In this document: positions 32,031 through 40,916 of the stretch, in pieces | Layout of the letters: every line of letters begins with the position of its first letter | Numbering within the stretch: position 1 is the stretch's first letter | Assembly: GCF_021654775.1 (NCBI RefSeq) | Contig: NZ_AP025343.1 | Coordinates: 4,121,501-4,185,500, forward strand | From: Paenibacillus azoreducens | Lineage (GTDB): Bacteria; Bacillota; Bacilli; Paenibacillales; Paenibacillaceae | Direction of reading: 5' to 3' | DNA: 64,000 bases | Translations under genes and position numbers: made by a program | Notes under the pieces: generated by a model | The model's input: only the letters and a program-made list of their open reading frames with translations | Told to the model about the DNA's origin: nothing | The model's database searches: none

Positions 32031-34694
32031 ATGATGAAACCTAAAAAAAACATTGAAAAATTCAACAAAGAAATCGCCGAACGTCTGATCCAGGCATCGA
32101 TCACATTCGAGGAAGATCTGATGGATGATCTGGCCTCAAGCCCGGAAGGACTGAGCGAAACGGAAGCAAAAAAGAGACTGCTCCAGCACGGCAAAAACGA
32201 AATCGCCCACGAAAAAACGCCGGCCTGGTATATCCAGCTTCTTTCCAGCTTCAAAAATCCGTTTATTCTTATTTTGCTGTCGCTTGCGGTTTTCTCATAT
32301 GTCGTCGATCATGATATTGAAGCCGTATCGATTATCTCAACCATGGTTGCCGTCAGCACCATCATCACATTTACGCAAGAGTATCGCTCGGCCCGGACCG
32401 CCGAGAAGCTCAAAGCGATGGTCAAAGCAACGGCGACGGTAAGCCGCCGCAATCCCAATGGGATCACGGAAAAAAAGGAAATCGATATGGAACTGCTCGT
32501 GCCCGGCGATATCATCCATCTGTCTGCGGGAGACATGGTTCCGGCAGACATGCGCCTCATATCCTCTAAGGATCTTCATGTTGGGGAATCGGCATTAACC
32601 GGAGAAGCCATGCCCGTAGAAAAAATGGACACATTGCCGCGCGGGATCCAGCAAATGAGCCGGAGACGTTTGCATACGAAACCTGCCAATGCGCTTGAAC
32701 TGAGCAACGTATGTTATATGGGAACCAACATCATCAGCGGGTCGGCTACGGGTGTAGCTCTTTCGACCGGAGCAAATACCTACTTCGGATCGATGGCCAG
32801 CACGCTCCTCTCCAAACCGCCATTGACCAGCTTCGACAAGGGCGTTAAGAGCATTACGTTTCTGCTGATCCGTTTCATGCTGATCATGGTTCCAATCATC
32901 TTCTTGATCAACGGCTTCACCAAGGGGGATTGGTGGGACGCCCTGCTCTTCGGTCTTTCCGTTGCCGTTGGTCTTACGCCGGAAATGCTGCCGGTTATCG
33001 TCGCCGGCAATCTCGCCAAAGGCGCAGCCAGCATGGCCCGTGACAAAGTGGTGGTCAAACGTCTTAGCGCCATTCAAAACTTAGGGGCAATGGATATTTT
33101 ATGTACAGACAAAACCGGAACATTAACACAGGACAAAATCGTGCTGCATAAAAGCTTCGATATTCATGGCCGTGATCATGAACGTGCTTTGACTCTGGCT
33201 TATTTGAACAGCTTCTATCAAACAGGACTAAAAAACCTGCTGGATGTCGCCGTTTTGGAACAAGCCGCTTCTTCGGATACGCTGCGCAGGGCCGATAAAA
33301 AGTACAGCAAGATCGATGAAATTCCGTTCGATTTCAACCGGCGCCGAATGTCCGTCATCCTGAAGCAGCAGGATGGCTCACATTTGCTTATCTGCAAAGG
33401 CGCCATCGAAGAAATGATCAGCATCTGCTCCCATGTCGAGGATAACGGACAAATCGCACCCATGACATCTGATATTTCGGAAGAAGCCTTGGGTCTAGTG
33501 AACAAAATGAATGCGGACGGTCTACGCGTCATCGCTGTCGCCGTGAAGCAGTTGACGGATCACCAAGATCATTACGGCGTCTCGGATGAACAAGATCTTG
33601 TGCTTGCCGGTTATATCGGTTTTCTCGACCCGCCAAAAGATACGGCCAAGGAAGCCATCCGCGCATTAAAGGAAATTGGCGTAAACGTTAAAATCATAAC
33701 GGGTGATAATGCGGCAGTTACCTTGAAAGTGTGCAGGGATGTCGGCATAAGCGCCAATCAGATGATACTTGGAAACGACATCGAAGCGTTAAGCGATAAG
33801 CAGCTGGCCGATGCGGCCGAGAGATTCCACGTCTTCGCCAAAGTGAACCCGATGCAAAAAGCGAGAATCGTCCGCGCGCTTAAGAGCAATGGCCATACGG
33901 TCGGATTTATGGGCGACGGCATCAATGACGCGATTTCGCTCAAAGAAGCCGATGTTGGCATTTCCGTTGACACGGCGGTGGATATTTCCAAGGAATCCGC
34001 GGATATCATTTTGCTCGAGAAGAGTTTGATGGTACTCGAAAAAGGCGTTATGGAAGGCCGCAAGATTTTCGGCAACATGATCAAATATATCAAAATGACG
34101 GCAAGTTCGAATTTCGGCAATATGTTCAGCGTGCTCGTCGCCAGCGCTTTTCTCCCTTTTCTGCCTATGCTTTCGATTCATCTGCTCATTCAGAACCTGC
34201 TGTATGATATTTCACAGCTTTCGATTCCATGGGACCGGATGGATAAAGAATATCTAAGCACGCCGAAAAAATGGGACGCCAGATCCGTCCGCCGCTTTAT
34301 GCTGTTCATCGGGCCAATCAGCTCGATTTTCGATATCGCTACTTTCGCCTTGATGTGGTATATTTTCTCGGCCAATTCCATGGATTCACAGGGGCTGTTC
34401 CAGTCAGGCTGGTTTATTGAAGGATTGCTGTCACAGACGCTGATCGTTCACATGATTCGCACGGAGAAAATTCCGTTTATTCAAAGCACGGCCAGCACCC
34501 CTGTCGTTATGCTGACCAGTCTGATTATGGCAATCGGCATCTGCATCCCGTTCTCGCCGCTCGGAACGAGCGTGGGATTGCAGCCGCTGCCGCTGGCATA
34601 TTTTCCATGGTTGATCGCGATACTGCTAGGCTACTGTCTGATGACTCAAGTCGTGAAAAAATTGTATATCCGCAAGTTCGGAGATTGGCTGTAA
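32031..34694 (+). CDS. mgtA: Magnesium-translocating P-type ATPase (P3B, MgtA)
   Basis: The start is ATG 32031, eight bases after GGGAGG; an upstream in-frame ATG at 31977 has no ribosome site. The 887-aa protein has an N-terminal cation-ATPase domain, the actuator TGE loop (GESALTGEAMPVEK), the membrane motif GLTPEMLPVIVAGNLAKGA, the phosphorylation site DKTGTLTQDK, KGAIEEM in the nucleotide domain, and the hinge MGDGINDAISLKEADVGISVD. About ten transmembrane helices are present. These are P3B magnesium importer features (MgtA/MgtB). It is controlled by the upstream M-box, so it should be made when cytosolic magnesium is low. Confidence 0.95.
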   Translation: MMKPKKNIEKFNKEIAERLIQASITFEEDLMDDLASSPEGLSETEAKKRLLQHGKNEIAHEKTPAWYIQLLSSFKNPFILILLSLAVFSYVVDHDIEAVSIISTMVAVSTIITFTQEYRSARTAEKLKAMVKATATVSRRNPNGITEKKEIDMELLVPGDIIHLSAGDMVPADMRLISSKDLHVGESALTGEAMPVEKMDTLPRGIQQMSRRRLHTKPANALELSNVCYMGTNIISGSATGVALSTGANTYFGSMASTLLSKPPLTSFDKGVKSITFLLIRFMLIMVPIIFLINGFTKGDWWDALLFGLSVAVGLTPEMLPVIVAGNLAKGAASMARDKVVVKRLSAIQNLGAMDILCTDKTGTLTQDKIVLHKSFDIHGRDHERALTLAYLNSFYQTGLKNLLDVAVLEQAASSDTLRRADKKYSKIDEIPFDFNRRRMSVILKQQDGSHLLICKGAIEEMISICSHVEDNGQIAPMTSDISEEALGLVNKMNADGLRVIAVAVKQLTDHQDHYGVSDEQDLVLAGYIGFLDPPKDTAKEAIRALKEIGVNVKIITGDNAAVTLKVCRDVGISANQMILGNDIEALSDKQLADAAERFHVFAKVNPMQKARIVRALKSNGHTVGFMGDGINDAISLKEADVGISVDTAVDISKESADIILLEKSLMVLEKGVMEGRKIFGNMIKYIKMTASSNFGNMFSVLVASAFLPFLPMLSIHLLIQNLLYDISQLSIPWDRMDKEYLSTPKKWDARSVRRFMLFIGPISSIFDIATFALMWYIFSANSMDSQGLFQSGWFIEGLLSQTLIVHMIRTEKIPFIQSTASTPVVMLTSLIMAIGICIPFSPLGTSVGLQPLPLAYFPWLIAILLGYCLMTQVVKKLYIRKFGDWL

Positions 34695-34705
34695 AATTTG
34701 AAAAT

Positions 34706-34736
34706 GACCGCTGCCCGGAATGTTCCGGGTGCGGTC
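34706..34736 (-). terminator. Hairpin between mgtA and the ger operon
   Basis: GACCGC(t)gCCCGGAA pairs with TTCCGGGtGCGGTC. The minus side is followed by ATTTTCAAATTTT, the plus side by AAAAAC, so it most likely ends the ger transcript; it may also stop mgtA. Confidence 0.65.
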
Positions 34737-34832
34737 AAAAACATCCGCTAAATGCGGTCTGTCTTCTTCAAGAGTATGTCGTTAGACGCTTTCTAATGCC
34801 GGTCCGCGGGGATCTCCCACATCTCCTGTAGA

Positions 34833-35957
34833 CTACTGGATAACGCCCGTACTAATGACGGAAACTTGGACTTTCGTATGAAATTGAACGTCGCGGTAAT
34901 CTTTCGCCCAATTTTTTTGCTTCCATACATGATTATGATATGCGATCAGATGTCTGCCCACGCCAAATATATCACAGTTCGCCTTCTGGATCTTCCGTAT
35001 TACATCTTGGGCTTCTTTTGTCAGAATGTCGGACAGTTCCTTATTCACCCTCGAAATTGCCTTATCATTCAGCGGGGTTGCCCCGGTATATTCCTCGACA
35101 ATGGCTTTGAGTTTAATGCTCAAGTTGACATGCACGTCTCCGTTTTTGGATACGTACACCTTAAATTTCCGTTTGATCTTTTTCTTGCCGACATTAAAGC
35201 TGATTTCGCCGTGAGTCGAATCGGAAGGATTGATATCGATTTTTTTGGTTAAGCGTGCACTGTCTCCCCTGCGCCCTTTAAGCAATACAAGAACGATGGA
35301 TTCATCCGTATTCAGCGAGCCGCTGTAAAACTGATCATGGAATAAAGCCACGCCTTTGGCAATGATCTCTTCCCCTTTCTTGGTGATGTAAGGAAGCGCG
35401 AAATCCTGTCCCGGATCCAATAAGGCTCTGTACACCGAATCCACCGTCTCCGGCGGATAAAAAAGGCTCATTTTTTCCAAACTATTGATTTTTTGCGTAA
35501 GAAAATCCCCTATTTTAAGCACGCCGACTTTTTTTTGATTAATGATTTCGCCTGCTTCATGTTCGGTAACAACCATACGCACATTGGCGATCGGGTTGCC
35601 GGGATCTCTGAAATTCACGTCCATTGGAGCCATGATGCCATCAAGGGCCAAACTTTTGCTAATCAGTTGAATCCCGTTTTTGAGAACACGCATATTGCCC
35701 CGGACCCGGCTCCGTATTTCGTTGCTGGCGCCCCGCGAAGTAAGCCCAACACCGCTATGGATTTCATTTTTGGTGGCGGTCTGCTCTGATTCAGGGGGAA
35801 TGATCAGCTCGACCGTTTCCTTTATTTTATGGTCCTTCGTAAGATCAAAGCCTATGCTGTAGGCAAGATTCAAATCCTTCAAATATTCGCGGTCCCAACA
35901 CCCCGTCAGCATGGCAATCACAATGATCATCGACAGTGCAGCGTTTGGCCGTTTCAT
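34833..35957 (-). CDS. gerC: Spore germination lipoprotein, Ger(x)C family
   Basis: The 374-aa protein has a lipobox (MLTGC, Cys at about residue 20, followed by WDREYLKDLNLAYSIGFD). This WD/R-E-x-x-LxxxxxIG(F)D start is typical of GerAC/GerBC/GerKC lipoproteins. Later family segments are MRVLKNGIQLISKSLA, KIGDFLTQKINSLEKMSLFYPP and the C-terminal DIFGVGRHL, which in the family precedes the final strand. It is anchored in the outer face of the spore inner membrane and needed with the A and B subunits for nutrient sensing. Its ATG overlaps the gerB stop by 4 nt; AAGGAGG is 6 nt upstream. Confidence 0.93.
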   Translation of the reverse strand: MKRPNAALSMIIVIAMLTGCWDREYLKDLNLAYSIGFDLTKDHKIKETVELIIPPESEQTATKNEIHSGVGLTSRGASNEIRSRVRGNMRVLKNGIQLISKSLALDGIMAPMDVNFRDPGNPIANVRMVVTEHEAGEIINQKKVGVLKIGDFLTQKINSLEKMSLFYPPETVDSVYRALLDPGQDFALPYITKKGEEIIAKGVALFHDQFYSGSLNTDESIVLVLLKGRRGDSARLTKKIDINPSDSTHGEISFNVGKKKIKRKFKVYVSKNGDVHVNLSIKLKAIVEEYTGATPLNDKAISRVNKELSDILTKEAQDVIRKIQKANCDIFGVGRHLIAYHNHVWKQKNWAKDYRDVQFHTKVQVSVISTGVIQ

Positions 35958-37045
35958 ACGGTTCCTCCTTCTTTCCTTCTGACAAAAAGCGAGCCGATCA
36001 TCAATACCAGCGGAATCATGCCAATAAACAGATAAGCTGCATATTCCGCGATCGTATCCAGAAGGCGGATTGCAATTGGAGTGACCGGAATCAGAGCGAT
36101 GATATACATCGCTATTTTGACGTATGGCGTAAACAAACGGTGATCTTGCTGTTTAAACAATTGAGTCAGGCCCACGGAAGCGGCATACGTATAACTGGCG
36201 ATCGAGCACACAATCGTGATCGACCAAATCGGAAGAAACAGCACGTCCGCACGATCTACGACATAAAAGTTAAGCGACTTGACCAAATAGATGACGGGTT
36301 CAGGGATGACCCGAAGCTGACCGGGATTAAAAACCATAAGGCATGTAACGACGACAAATGTGTAAAAAAGCGTGACGAACAGATTCGACATGCTTACCAC
36401 GAACAGCTTCTTTTTGTCCGAAGCGTCAATCAACGGAAAAATGATAAGAATGATCTCAAATCCGTACATGGAAATCGTCGCATCTTTCGTTGCTTTCAGA
36501 ATATTCCAGATACCTGCCTCGAAAAGCGGAAACATGTACTCGGGATGGGGTTGCGTTAAGCCATAACTTACAAATATGAACAGAGGAATGAACAACATGG
36601 ACGACAAGGTAAAAAACCGGGCCAGCACGGTCAGCTTTTCCTTCGCCAGGTACAATGTCGCGATGGCAAACAACAACAGTAAAACCCATTTCGGAGTAGC
36701 CTCCATCATCCAGCGCTCCAGTATTTCTACTGCGCTAAGCATAACGTTGGCCCCAAGCAAGGTAAAATATCCAATGTAGCAGGCGATGGCCAGATTGCCA
36801 ATGAATGGACCGCAGAGCCGGAGACAGATTTGAAACAGATTAAGCCCGGGAAATTTCTTGAGCAGCGTCCAAAATATAAAGATAATGATTTGGGTGATGA
36901 CCCCCGTTACTAAGACTGTGATGCCTTCGCCGCCCCTCGCGCTTTCGGCAAGTTTGAAAGGCAACGAGAGAACCCCCACTCCGATTTGGGCTTGTATCAT
37001 AAATAAAAACAGCTGCCTGAGTGATATCTTTTTTGCTTGAACCAT
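35954..37045 (-). CDS. gerB: Spore germination permease-like subunit, GerB family
   Basis: The 363-aa protein has ten hydrophobic segments and the APC-superfamily-like opening ISLRQLFLFMIQAQIGVGVLSLP, a hallmark of GerAB/GerBB/GerKB. The conserved FPLIDASDKKKLF loop is also visible. In the family this subunit binds the amino acid or sugar germinant and works with GerA (ion channel) and GerC. It lies 30 nt after gerA and overlaps gerC by 4 nt; the ribosome site GGGAGGG is 5 nt before the ATG. The germinant cannot be predicted. Confidence 0.93.
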   Translation of the reverse strand: MVQAKKISLRQLFLFMIQAQIGVGVLSLPFKLAESARGGEGITVLVTGVITQIIIFIFWTLLKKFPGLNLFQICLRLCGPFIGNLAIACYIGYFTLLGANVMLSAVEILERWMMEATPKWVLLLLFAIATLYLAKEKLTVLARFFTLSSMLFIPLFIFVSYGLTQPHPEYMFPLFEAGIWNILKATKDATISMYGFEIILIIFPLIDASDKKKLFVVSMSNLFVTLFYTFVVVTCLMVFNPGQLRVIPEPVIYLVKSLNFYVVDRADVLFLPIWSITIVCSIASYTYAASVGLTQLFKQQDHRLFTPYVKIAMYIIALIPVTPIAIRLLDTIAEYAAYLFIGMIPLVLMIGSLFVRRKEGGTV

Positions 37046-37075
37046 GAGGGCCCTCCCTTCATCATGATCGGTCCA

Positions 37076-38500
37076 TCAGTTATTTTTTTCAGATCCCTGC
37101 TTTTTTTTGCGAATACTCCAGATCGGAAAGCGCAGGAACGTATCTTTGAACCCCCCGATCCTTAACGGGGCGATCGGATAAATATACGGCTTGCCGAAGG
37201 ATTCAAGTTTGCACAGATGAATAAACAACATGGCCAATCCAAACGATATTCCGATAAAACCGAACAATGCCGATGCGACCATTAGCGGGAATCTGACCAT
37301 TCGAATCGCCGAGCTCATCTCAATGGACGGAATAAGGAACGAAGATATGGCCGTTAATGCTACGACAATCGTCATCGTGAAAGATACGAGTCCCGCCTTG
37401 ACGATCGCGTCTCCAATGACCAAACCTCCAACGATCCCGATTGTCTGGCCGACGCGGCTGGGCAGACGAAGCCCTGCCTCCCGCAGAAGCTCGAAAATCA
37501 GCTCCAAAAATAAAGCTTCCACCAGCGGCGGGTATGGAATCCGGGTTAACGTACCTTGGACCGTAAAAAACAATTGAATTGGAAGCACGTTTGAGTGGAA
37601 AGAAACGACCGCGATATAGATCGCAGGCAGCAAAGACGCCGTGATAAAGCTGATAAGCCTAATAAATCTCACAAAGGAGGCGATCATCCATCGGTTGTTG
37701 TAATCATCCGGCGTTTGGTAGAATGTAAAGAAACAAGCCGGGACGACGAGAGCGGTCGGATCGCCATCCAGCATTAAAACGACATGCCCATCAAGCAGGT
37801 AAGAGCTTGTATGGTCAGGACGTTCCGTATTCAAATGCTGCGGGAAGATCGTATAGGGATTATCCTCCATCAATTCCTGAATAAACCCGGTTGACATGCA
37901 GGTGTCAATTGAAATATCGGTAAGCCTTTTTTCAACCTTCTTAACCAACTCGGGATCTGAGAGCCCCTGCATATAGACCATCGCAATCTGTCTTGGGACT
38001 GTATTGCCGACACTGTAATACCGTACCGTTAGTTCGGGCACATTATTCTGCTGCCGGAGCAAGTGCAGGTTTACGGTCAAATTTTCAATAAAACCGTAAT
38101 GTGGGCCGCGAATGATCCCTTCGTTATCCGGTTCGGATATGTTTCTGTTATATTGTGACGGTGTTTTGAGAGTATAGAGCTTATCCTCGCCCTCGATAAT
38201 ATACAAGCAGTTCCCCTGCAGAAGTCCCTCAATTGCTTTGTTCAGTTCCTGGATTTCCTCCATCTGGAGCGTCGTTATAAGCTCGGTAATACTTTTGCCT
38301 TTGCCGAAGCTGATGGGGGTGATGATATTCCGCTCGATTAACATCGGATCGACAAGAGATTCCAAATACACTAACGCCGCCGGTGTCTCTTCGAACGGGA
38401 AATATCGAACCTTCATATCATGGGAATGAAACAAAGCATTTTGCACGAATCCTATATTTTGATCTAAACGGGGAAAAAGCGTCTGAGATGGTTTATTCAT
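37076..38500 (-). CDS. gerA: Spore germination protein, GerA family
   Basis: The start is set at ATG 38500 (CAGG nine bases upstream), giving 474 residues; the frame extends to 38593 without signals. An N-terminal soluble domain (about 1-240) contains the GerA landmarks DMKVRYFPFEE and YYSVGNTVPRQIAMVYMQGL. It is followed by FIQELMEDNPYTIFPQHLNTERPD and a C-terminal membrane domain with five helices, including PPLVEALFLELIFELLREAGLRLP and QTIGIVGGLVIGDAIVKAGLVS (family signature). GerA subunits form the pentameric channel that releases ions on germinant binding. It is the first gene of the gerABC-type operon, and an IS200-type element lies about 100 nt upstream. Confidence 0.93.
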   Translation of the reverse strand: MNKPSQTLFPRLDQNIGFVQNALFHSHDMKVRYFPFEETPAALVYLESLVDPMLIERNIITPISFGKGKSITELITTLQMEEIQELNKAIEGLLQGNCLYIIEGEDKLYTLKTPSQYNRNISEPDNEGIIRGPHYGFIENLTVNLHLLRQQNNVPELTVRYYSVGNTVPRQIAMVYMQGLSDPELVKKVEKRLTDISIDTCMSTGFIQELMEDNPYTIFPQHLNTERPDHTSSYLLDGHVVLMLDGDPTALVVPACFFTFYQTPDDYNNRWMIASFVRFIRLISFITASLLPAIYIAVVSFHSNVLPIQLFFTVQGTLTRIPYPPLVEALFLELIFELLREAGLRLPSRVGQTIGIVGGLVIGDAIVKAGLVSFTMTIVVALTAISSFLIPSIEMSSAIRMVRFPLMVASALFGFIGISFGLAMLFIHLCKLESFGKPYIYPIAPLRIGGFKDTFLRFPIWSIRKKKQGSEKNN

Positions 38501-38604
38501 GAGAAATCGCCTGTCTTTCCGAATTATTATTGGTAATTTTCCCATTTGAAGTAAAAATATTCTCGATTGCCTTTCTGAAGGAGAAGTACTCATAAGTCGT
38601 TGAA

Positions 38605-39360
38605 ATGAAAAATCAAAACCACCCGTATAACGGGTGGTTTGCTCTGCGGCTGAAAGCCTTTGGTACTGGCCAGCCCTTAAAGGGCATAGAATGATTCGCC
38701 AACTGCACTACTTTTCCGGCTACCCCTAAAGGGGCTCTTCTATTTCTTCTTCTTTCGATTCTCTTTGGTTTCTTCTCCTGTAAATGGATCAATGTATTCC
38801 ATCATCGTTATCTGTTCCGCGACGATATCTTCCTGTAATTGATTTCGGATATACTCTTCAATTACTTTCTTGTTCCTTCCGACGGTATCCACGTAAAAAC
38901 CTTTGCACCAAAATTTCCGATTTCCATACCGATACTTTAAATGCGCATGTCGATCAAATATCATTAAGCTACTTTTCCCTTTTAAATATCCGATAAATGC
39001 GGACACGCTTAACTTGGGTGGAACACTCACTAACATGTGAATATGATCCTTGCACGCCTCTGCTTCAATGATTTCTACGTTTTTTCTTTCGCATAATTGC
39101 CTCAATATTTTTCCGATATCTTGTTTTAACTTCCCATAGATCACCTGGCGTCTATACTTTGGGGCAAACACAATGTGATACTTACAATTCCATTTTGTAT
39201 GTGCTAAACTGTTCACATCAGATGTCATCTGTATTCCTCCTTATGTTCGATAAATTCGGTTGGCGAACCAAATTTATTGTAACATTGGGAGGAATTTTTT
39301 TTGATACATCGCTTGAAGCTCTCCTGAACCATACGCATAGCGTATGGTTTTCTTTTCACA
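38605..39360 (-). mobile_element. IS200-type insertion sequence (ends approximate)
   Basis: A single Y1 transposase gene is bracketed by palindromes: AACCACCCG/CGGGTGGTT at 38617-38640 on the right end, the small hairpins GCCCTTAAAGGGC near 38675 and CCCCTAAAGGGG near 38726, and ACCATACGC/GCGTATGGT near 39333-39353 on the left end. Such subterminal hairpins, rather than terminal inverted repeats, are what IS200/IS605 transposases recognise. No tnpB is present. The exact ends cannot be fixed without an empty site. Confidence 0.75.
38740..39228 (-). CDS. tnpA: IS200/IS605-family Y1 transposase TnpA
   Basis: The 162-aa transposase contains the HUH metal-binding motif intact (CKDHIHMLVSVPP, His-Ile-His) and the catalytic tyrosine in GFYVDTVGRN. 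WNCKYHIVFAPKYRRQVIY at the start is the classic IS200 opening. AAGGAGG is 7 nt before the ATG. It cuts and joins single-stranded DNA at the lagging-strand template. All key residues are present, so it is probably functional. The charged tail ENRKKKK is common in this group. Confidence 0.95.
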   Translation of the reverse strand: MTSDVNSLAHTKWNCKYHIVFAPKYRRQVIYGKLKQDIGKILRQLCERKNVEIIEAEACKDHIHMLVSVPPKLSVSAFIGYLKGKSSLMIFDRHAHLKYRYGNRKFWCKGFYVDTVGRNKKVIEEYIRNQLQEDIVAEQITMMEYIDPFTGEETKENRKKKK

Positions 39361-39364
39361 AGAA

Positions 39365-39394
39365 AAACCCGATTCTTATGGCAAGAACGGGTTT
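39365..39394 (-). terminator. Intrinsic terminator downstream of the FHA gene
   Basis: AAACCCGaTTCTT pairs with AAGAAcGGGTTT; the minus strand continues TTCTTGTG. A second hairpin, AGCCGCA/TGCGGCT at about 39409-39425, has a T-run on the plus side only. Confidence 0.7.
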
Positions 39395-39430
39395 CCCGGT
39401 AATCCTTAGCCGCAAACCTGCGGCTCTTTT

Positions 39431-40141
39431 TTATTTTTGAAGCATATGCATCTGCGGCTCAGAGGCGCTTTCTTCTCTTTTCATGTATACGCCTTTTTTA
39501 TAGACGGACTTGATGACAAAGCCGAATTCTAATTTTTTGTTGGTCCGGTAAATCAGCGAATTCACTTCATCGACTCCGACCAGCTCGGCATCTTCAATGC
39601 AGCGTTCAGGCCACACATACTGCATGATTTCCTCTTTGGTCACAAAATGGTCCAGGCGGCTGTGCAGCAGCTTAAAAAGCTGATATTCCTTTTTTGATAA
39701 TGTCACATGTTCACGCCCCACCTGAATGCTTTGCAGATGATCATGCAGCTGCACCTCACGGTCGAGGAGCTCCGAAATCTTGTATTCCCGCGTCTCTTCG
39801 AAGTCGCTTTCGCTTTCCAACTGCAATCCGACAAGCCCGCTCACAAGTGTCAGCCGGTCTTCGGTTGTCAGCGGATATTTTTGATGCGGAATCAGACGCT
39901 GGCCGTTAAGTTCGGTACCGTTTTTGCTGCCCAAGTCCTCCACATAAAGTTCGTTATGTATGCGGTAAATGCAGCAGTGCCGTTTGGATACGAGCTGGTT
40001 ATAAATAGTCAAAACATCCTGTCCCGCGCCTGCGTGTCTGCCAATCGTAATCCGCTTGCCCGGCTCCAGGTAAAGAAACGAACCATGGCCTTTCTGGCCG
40101 GCAGTATCTACGATAACTTTTATGATTTCCGGCAAATTCAA
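39431..40141 (-). CDS. FHA domain-winged helix (OmpR-type) regulator
   Basis: The 236-aa protein (TTG start; a second TTG two codons in, at 40135, has better spacing from GGGAG) joins two domains. Residues about 22-105 are an FHA phosphothreonine-binding domain with the canonical elements ITIGRHAG, VSKRHCCIY and DLGSKNGTELNG. Residues about 140-225 form a Trans_reg_C winged helix (VTLSKKEYQLFKLL, VDEVNSLIYRTNKKLE, IKSVYKKGVYM). The order is the reverse of mycobacterial EmbR. It probably links Ser/Thr kinase signalling to transcription. It is divergent from the MecA_N-domain gene, across a 156-nt gap, which is a possible target. Confidence 0.88.
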   Translation of the reverse strand: MNLPEIIKVIVDTAGQKGHGSFLYLEPGKRITIGRHAGAGQDVLTIYNQLVSKRHCCIYRIHNELYVEDLGSKNGTELNGQRLIPHQKYPLTTEDRLTLVSGLVGLQLESESDFEETREYKISELLDREVQLHDHLQSIQVGREHVTLSKKEYQLFKLLHSRLDHFVTKEEIMQYVWPERCIEDAELVGVDEVNSLIYRTNKKLEFGFVIKSVYKKGVYMKREESASEPQMHMLQK

Positions 40142-40297
40142 TCTCCCACTTTCCTTATCCTGTTATCAATAATGATAAAATCATCAGATTTGCTCCATTG
40201 TTTGCCCTTCAGGCAGGTTTTATAGTCAAAGAGTAAAGTTTTCTCTCCAACATATACTATCAGTCTGTGAAAGATTTTTCAAAGCGAGGTTTTAACA

Positions 40298-40783
40298 GTG
40301 AAGCGAACTCAAACGATAATGTACGGTCTGATGTCGGTTTTGGCTGCGAGCGTACTTGCCATGTATGTATATTTTTTTGATCGTCTGGAAGAAAAGCCGG
40401 AGGCGGTCGTCGAGAATTATTTTCTGCATTTGAAGGATCAGGATTTTGATCGGCTGTATAACCTGATGTCCATCGAATCATTGGAGCAATCCGGTATGAC
40501 CCGCGAACAATTCGTACAAAAATATAAATCCGCGTTCGTAGGCATGGGCGTCTCCCACATTGAAATTAACGCCGGAACACCGATTTATATGGAATCAACA
40601 TCGGATTATTCGGTAGACTATACCGCTGAGGTGCACACTGTTGCCGGAGAACTGCAGGAAAATGATAAACTTATACTTATTCAGGAAAATAGCGGAGACA
40701 GGAAAGTATGGAGAATCCGGTGGGAGCCGAATCTGCTTCTACCAAATGGAGTGAACCTGAATTCAAAAGCCGTTGAAAAGTGA
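40298..40783 (+). CDS. Orphan MecA_N (NTF2-like transpeptidase N-terminal) domain protein
   Basis: The 161-aa protein starts at GTG (AGCGAGG eight bases upstream) with one N-terminal membrane anchor (about residues 8-26). It is followed by a single NTF2-like domain of the type found at the N-terminus of PBP2a/PBP3 class B transpeptidases: KPEAVVENYFLHLKDQDFDRLYNLMS, MTREQFVQKYKSAF, SDYSVDYTAEVHTVAGELQ, and IRWEPNLLLPNGV (about residues 30-150). The dimerisation and transpeptidase domains are absent and the frame ends cleanly, so it is not obviously a broken gene. It could interact with PBPs or sense wall components outside the membrane. Confidence 0.82.
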   Translation: MKRTQTIMYGLMSVLAASVLAMYVYFFDRLEEKPEAVVENYFLHLKDQDFDRLYNLMSIESLEQSGMTREQFVQKYKSAFVGMGVSHIEINAGTPIYMESTSDYSVDYTAEVHTVAGELQENDKLILIQENSGDRKVWRIRWEPNLLLPNGVNLNSKAVEK

Positions 40784-40916
40784 GATGGCAAGTCTGCTCG
40801 TTTGATTCCGACGGAGATATAGGGAACTCTTTTTGATTCACCTGATTGTCGTTTTTTGATATAATCAACTCGATTTATGTGTTATATATCTTATTGCAGG
40901 AAAAGAGGAAATGAAT

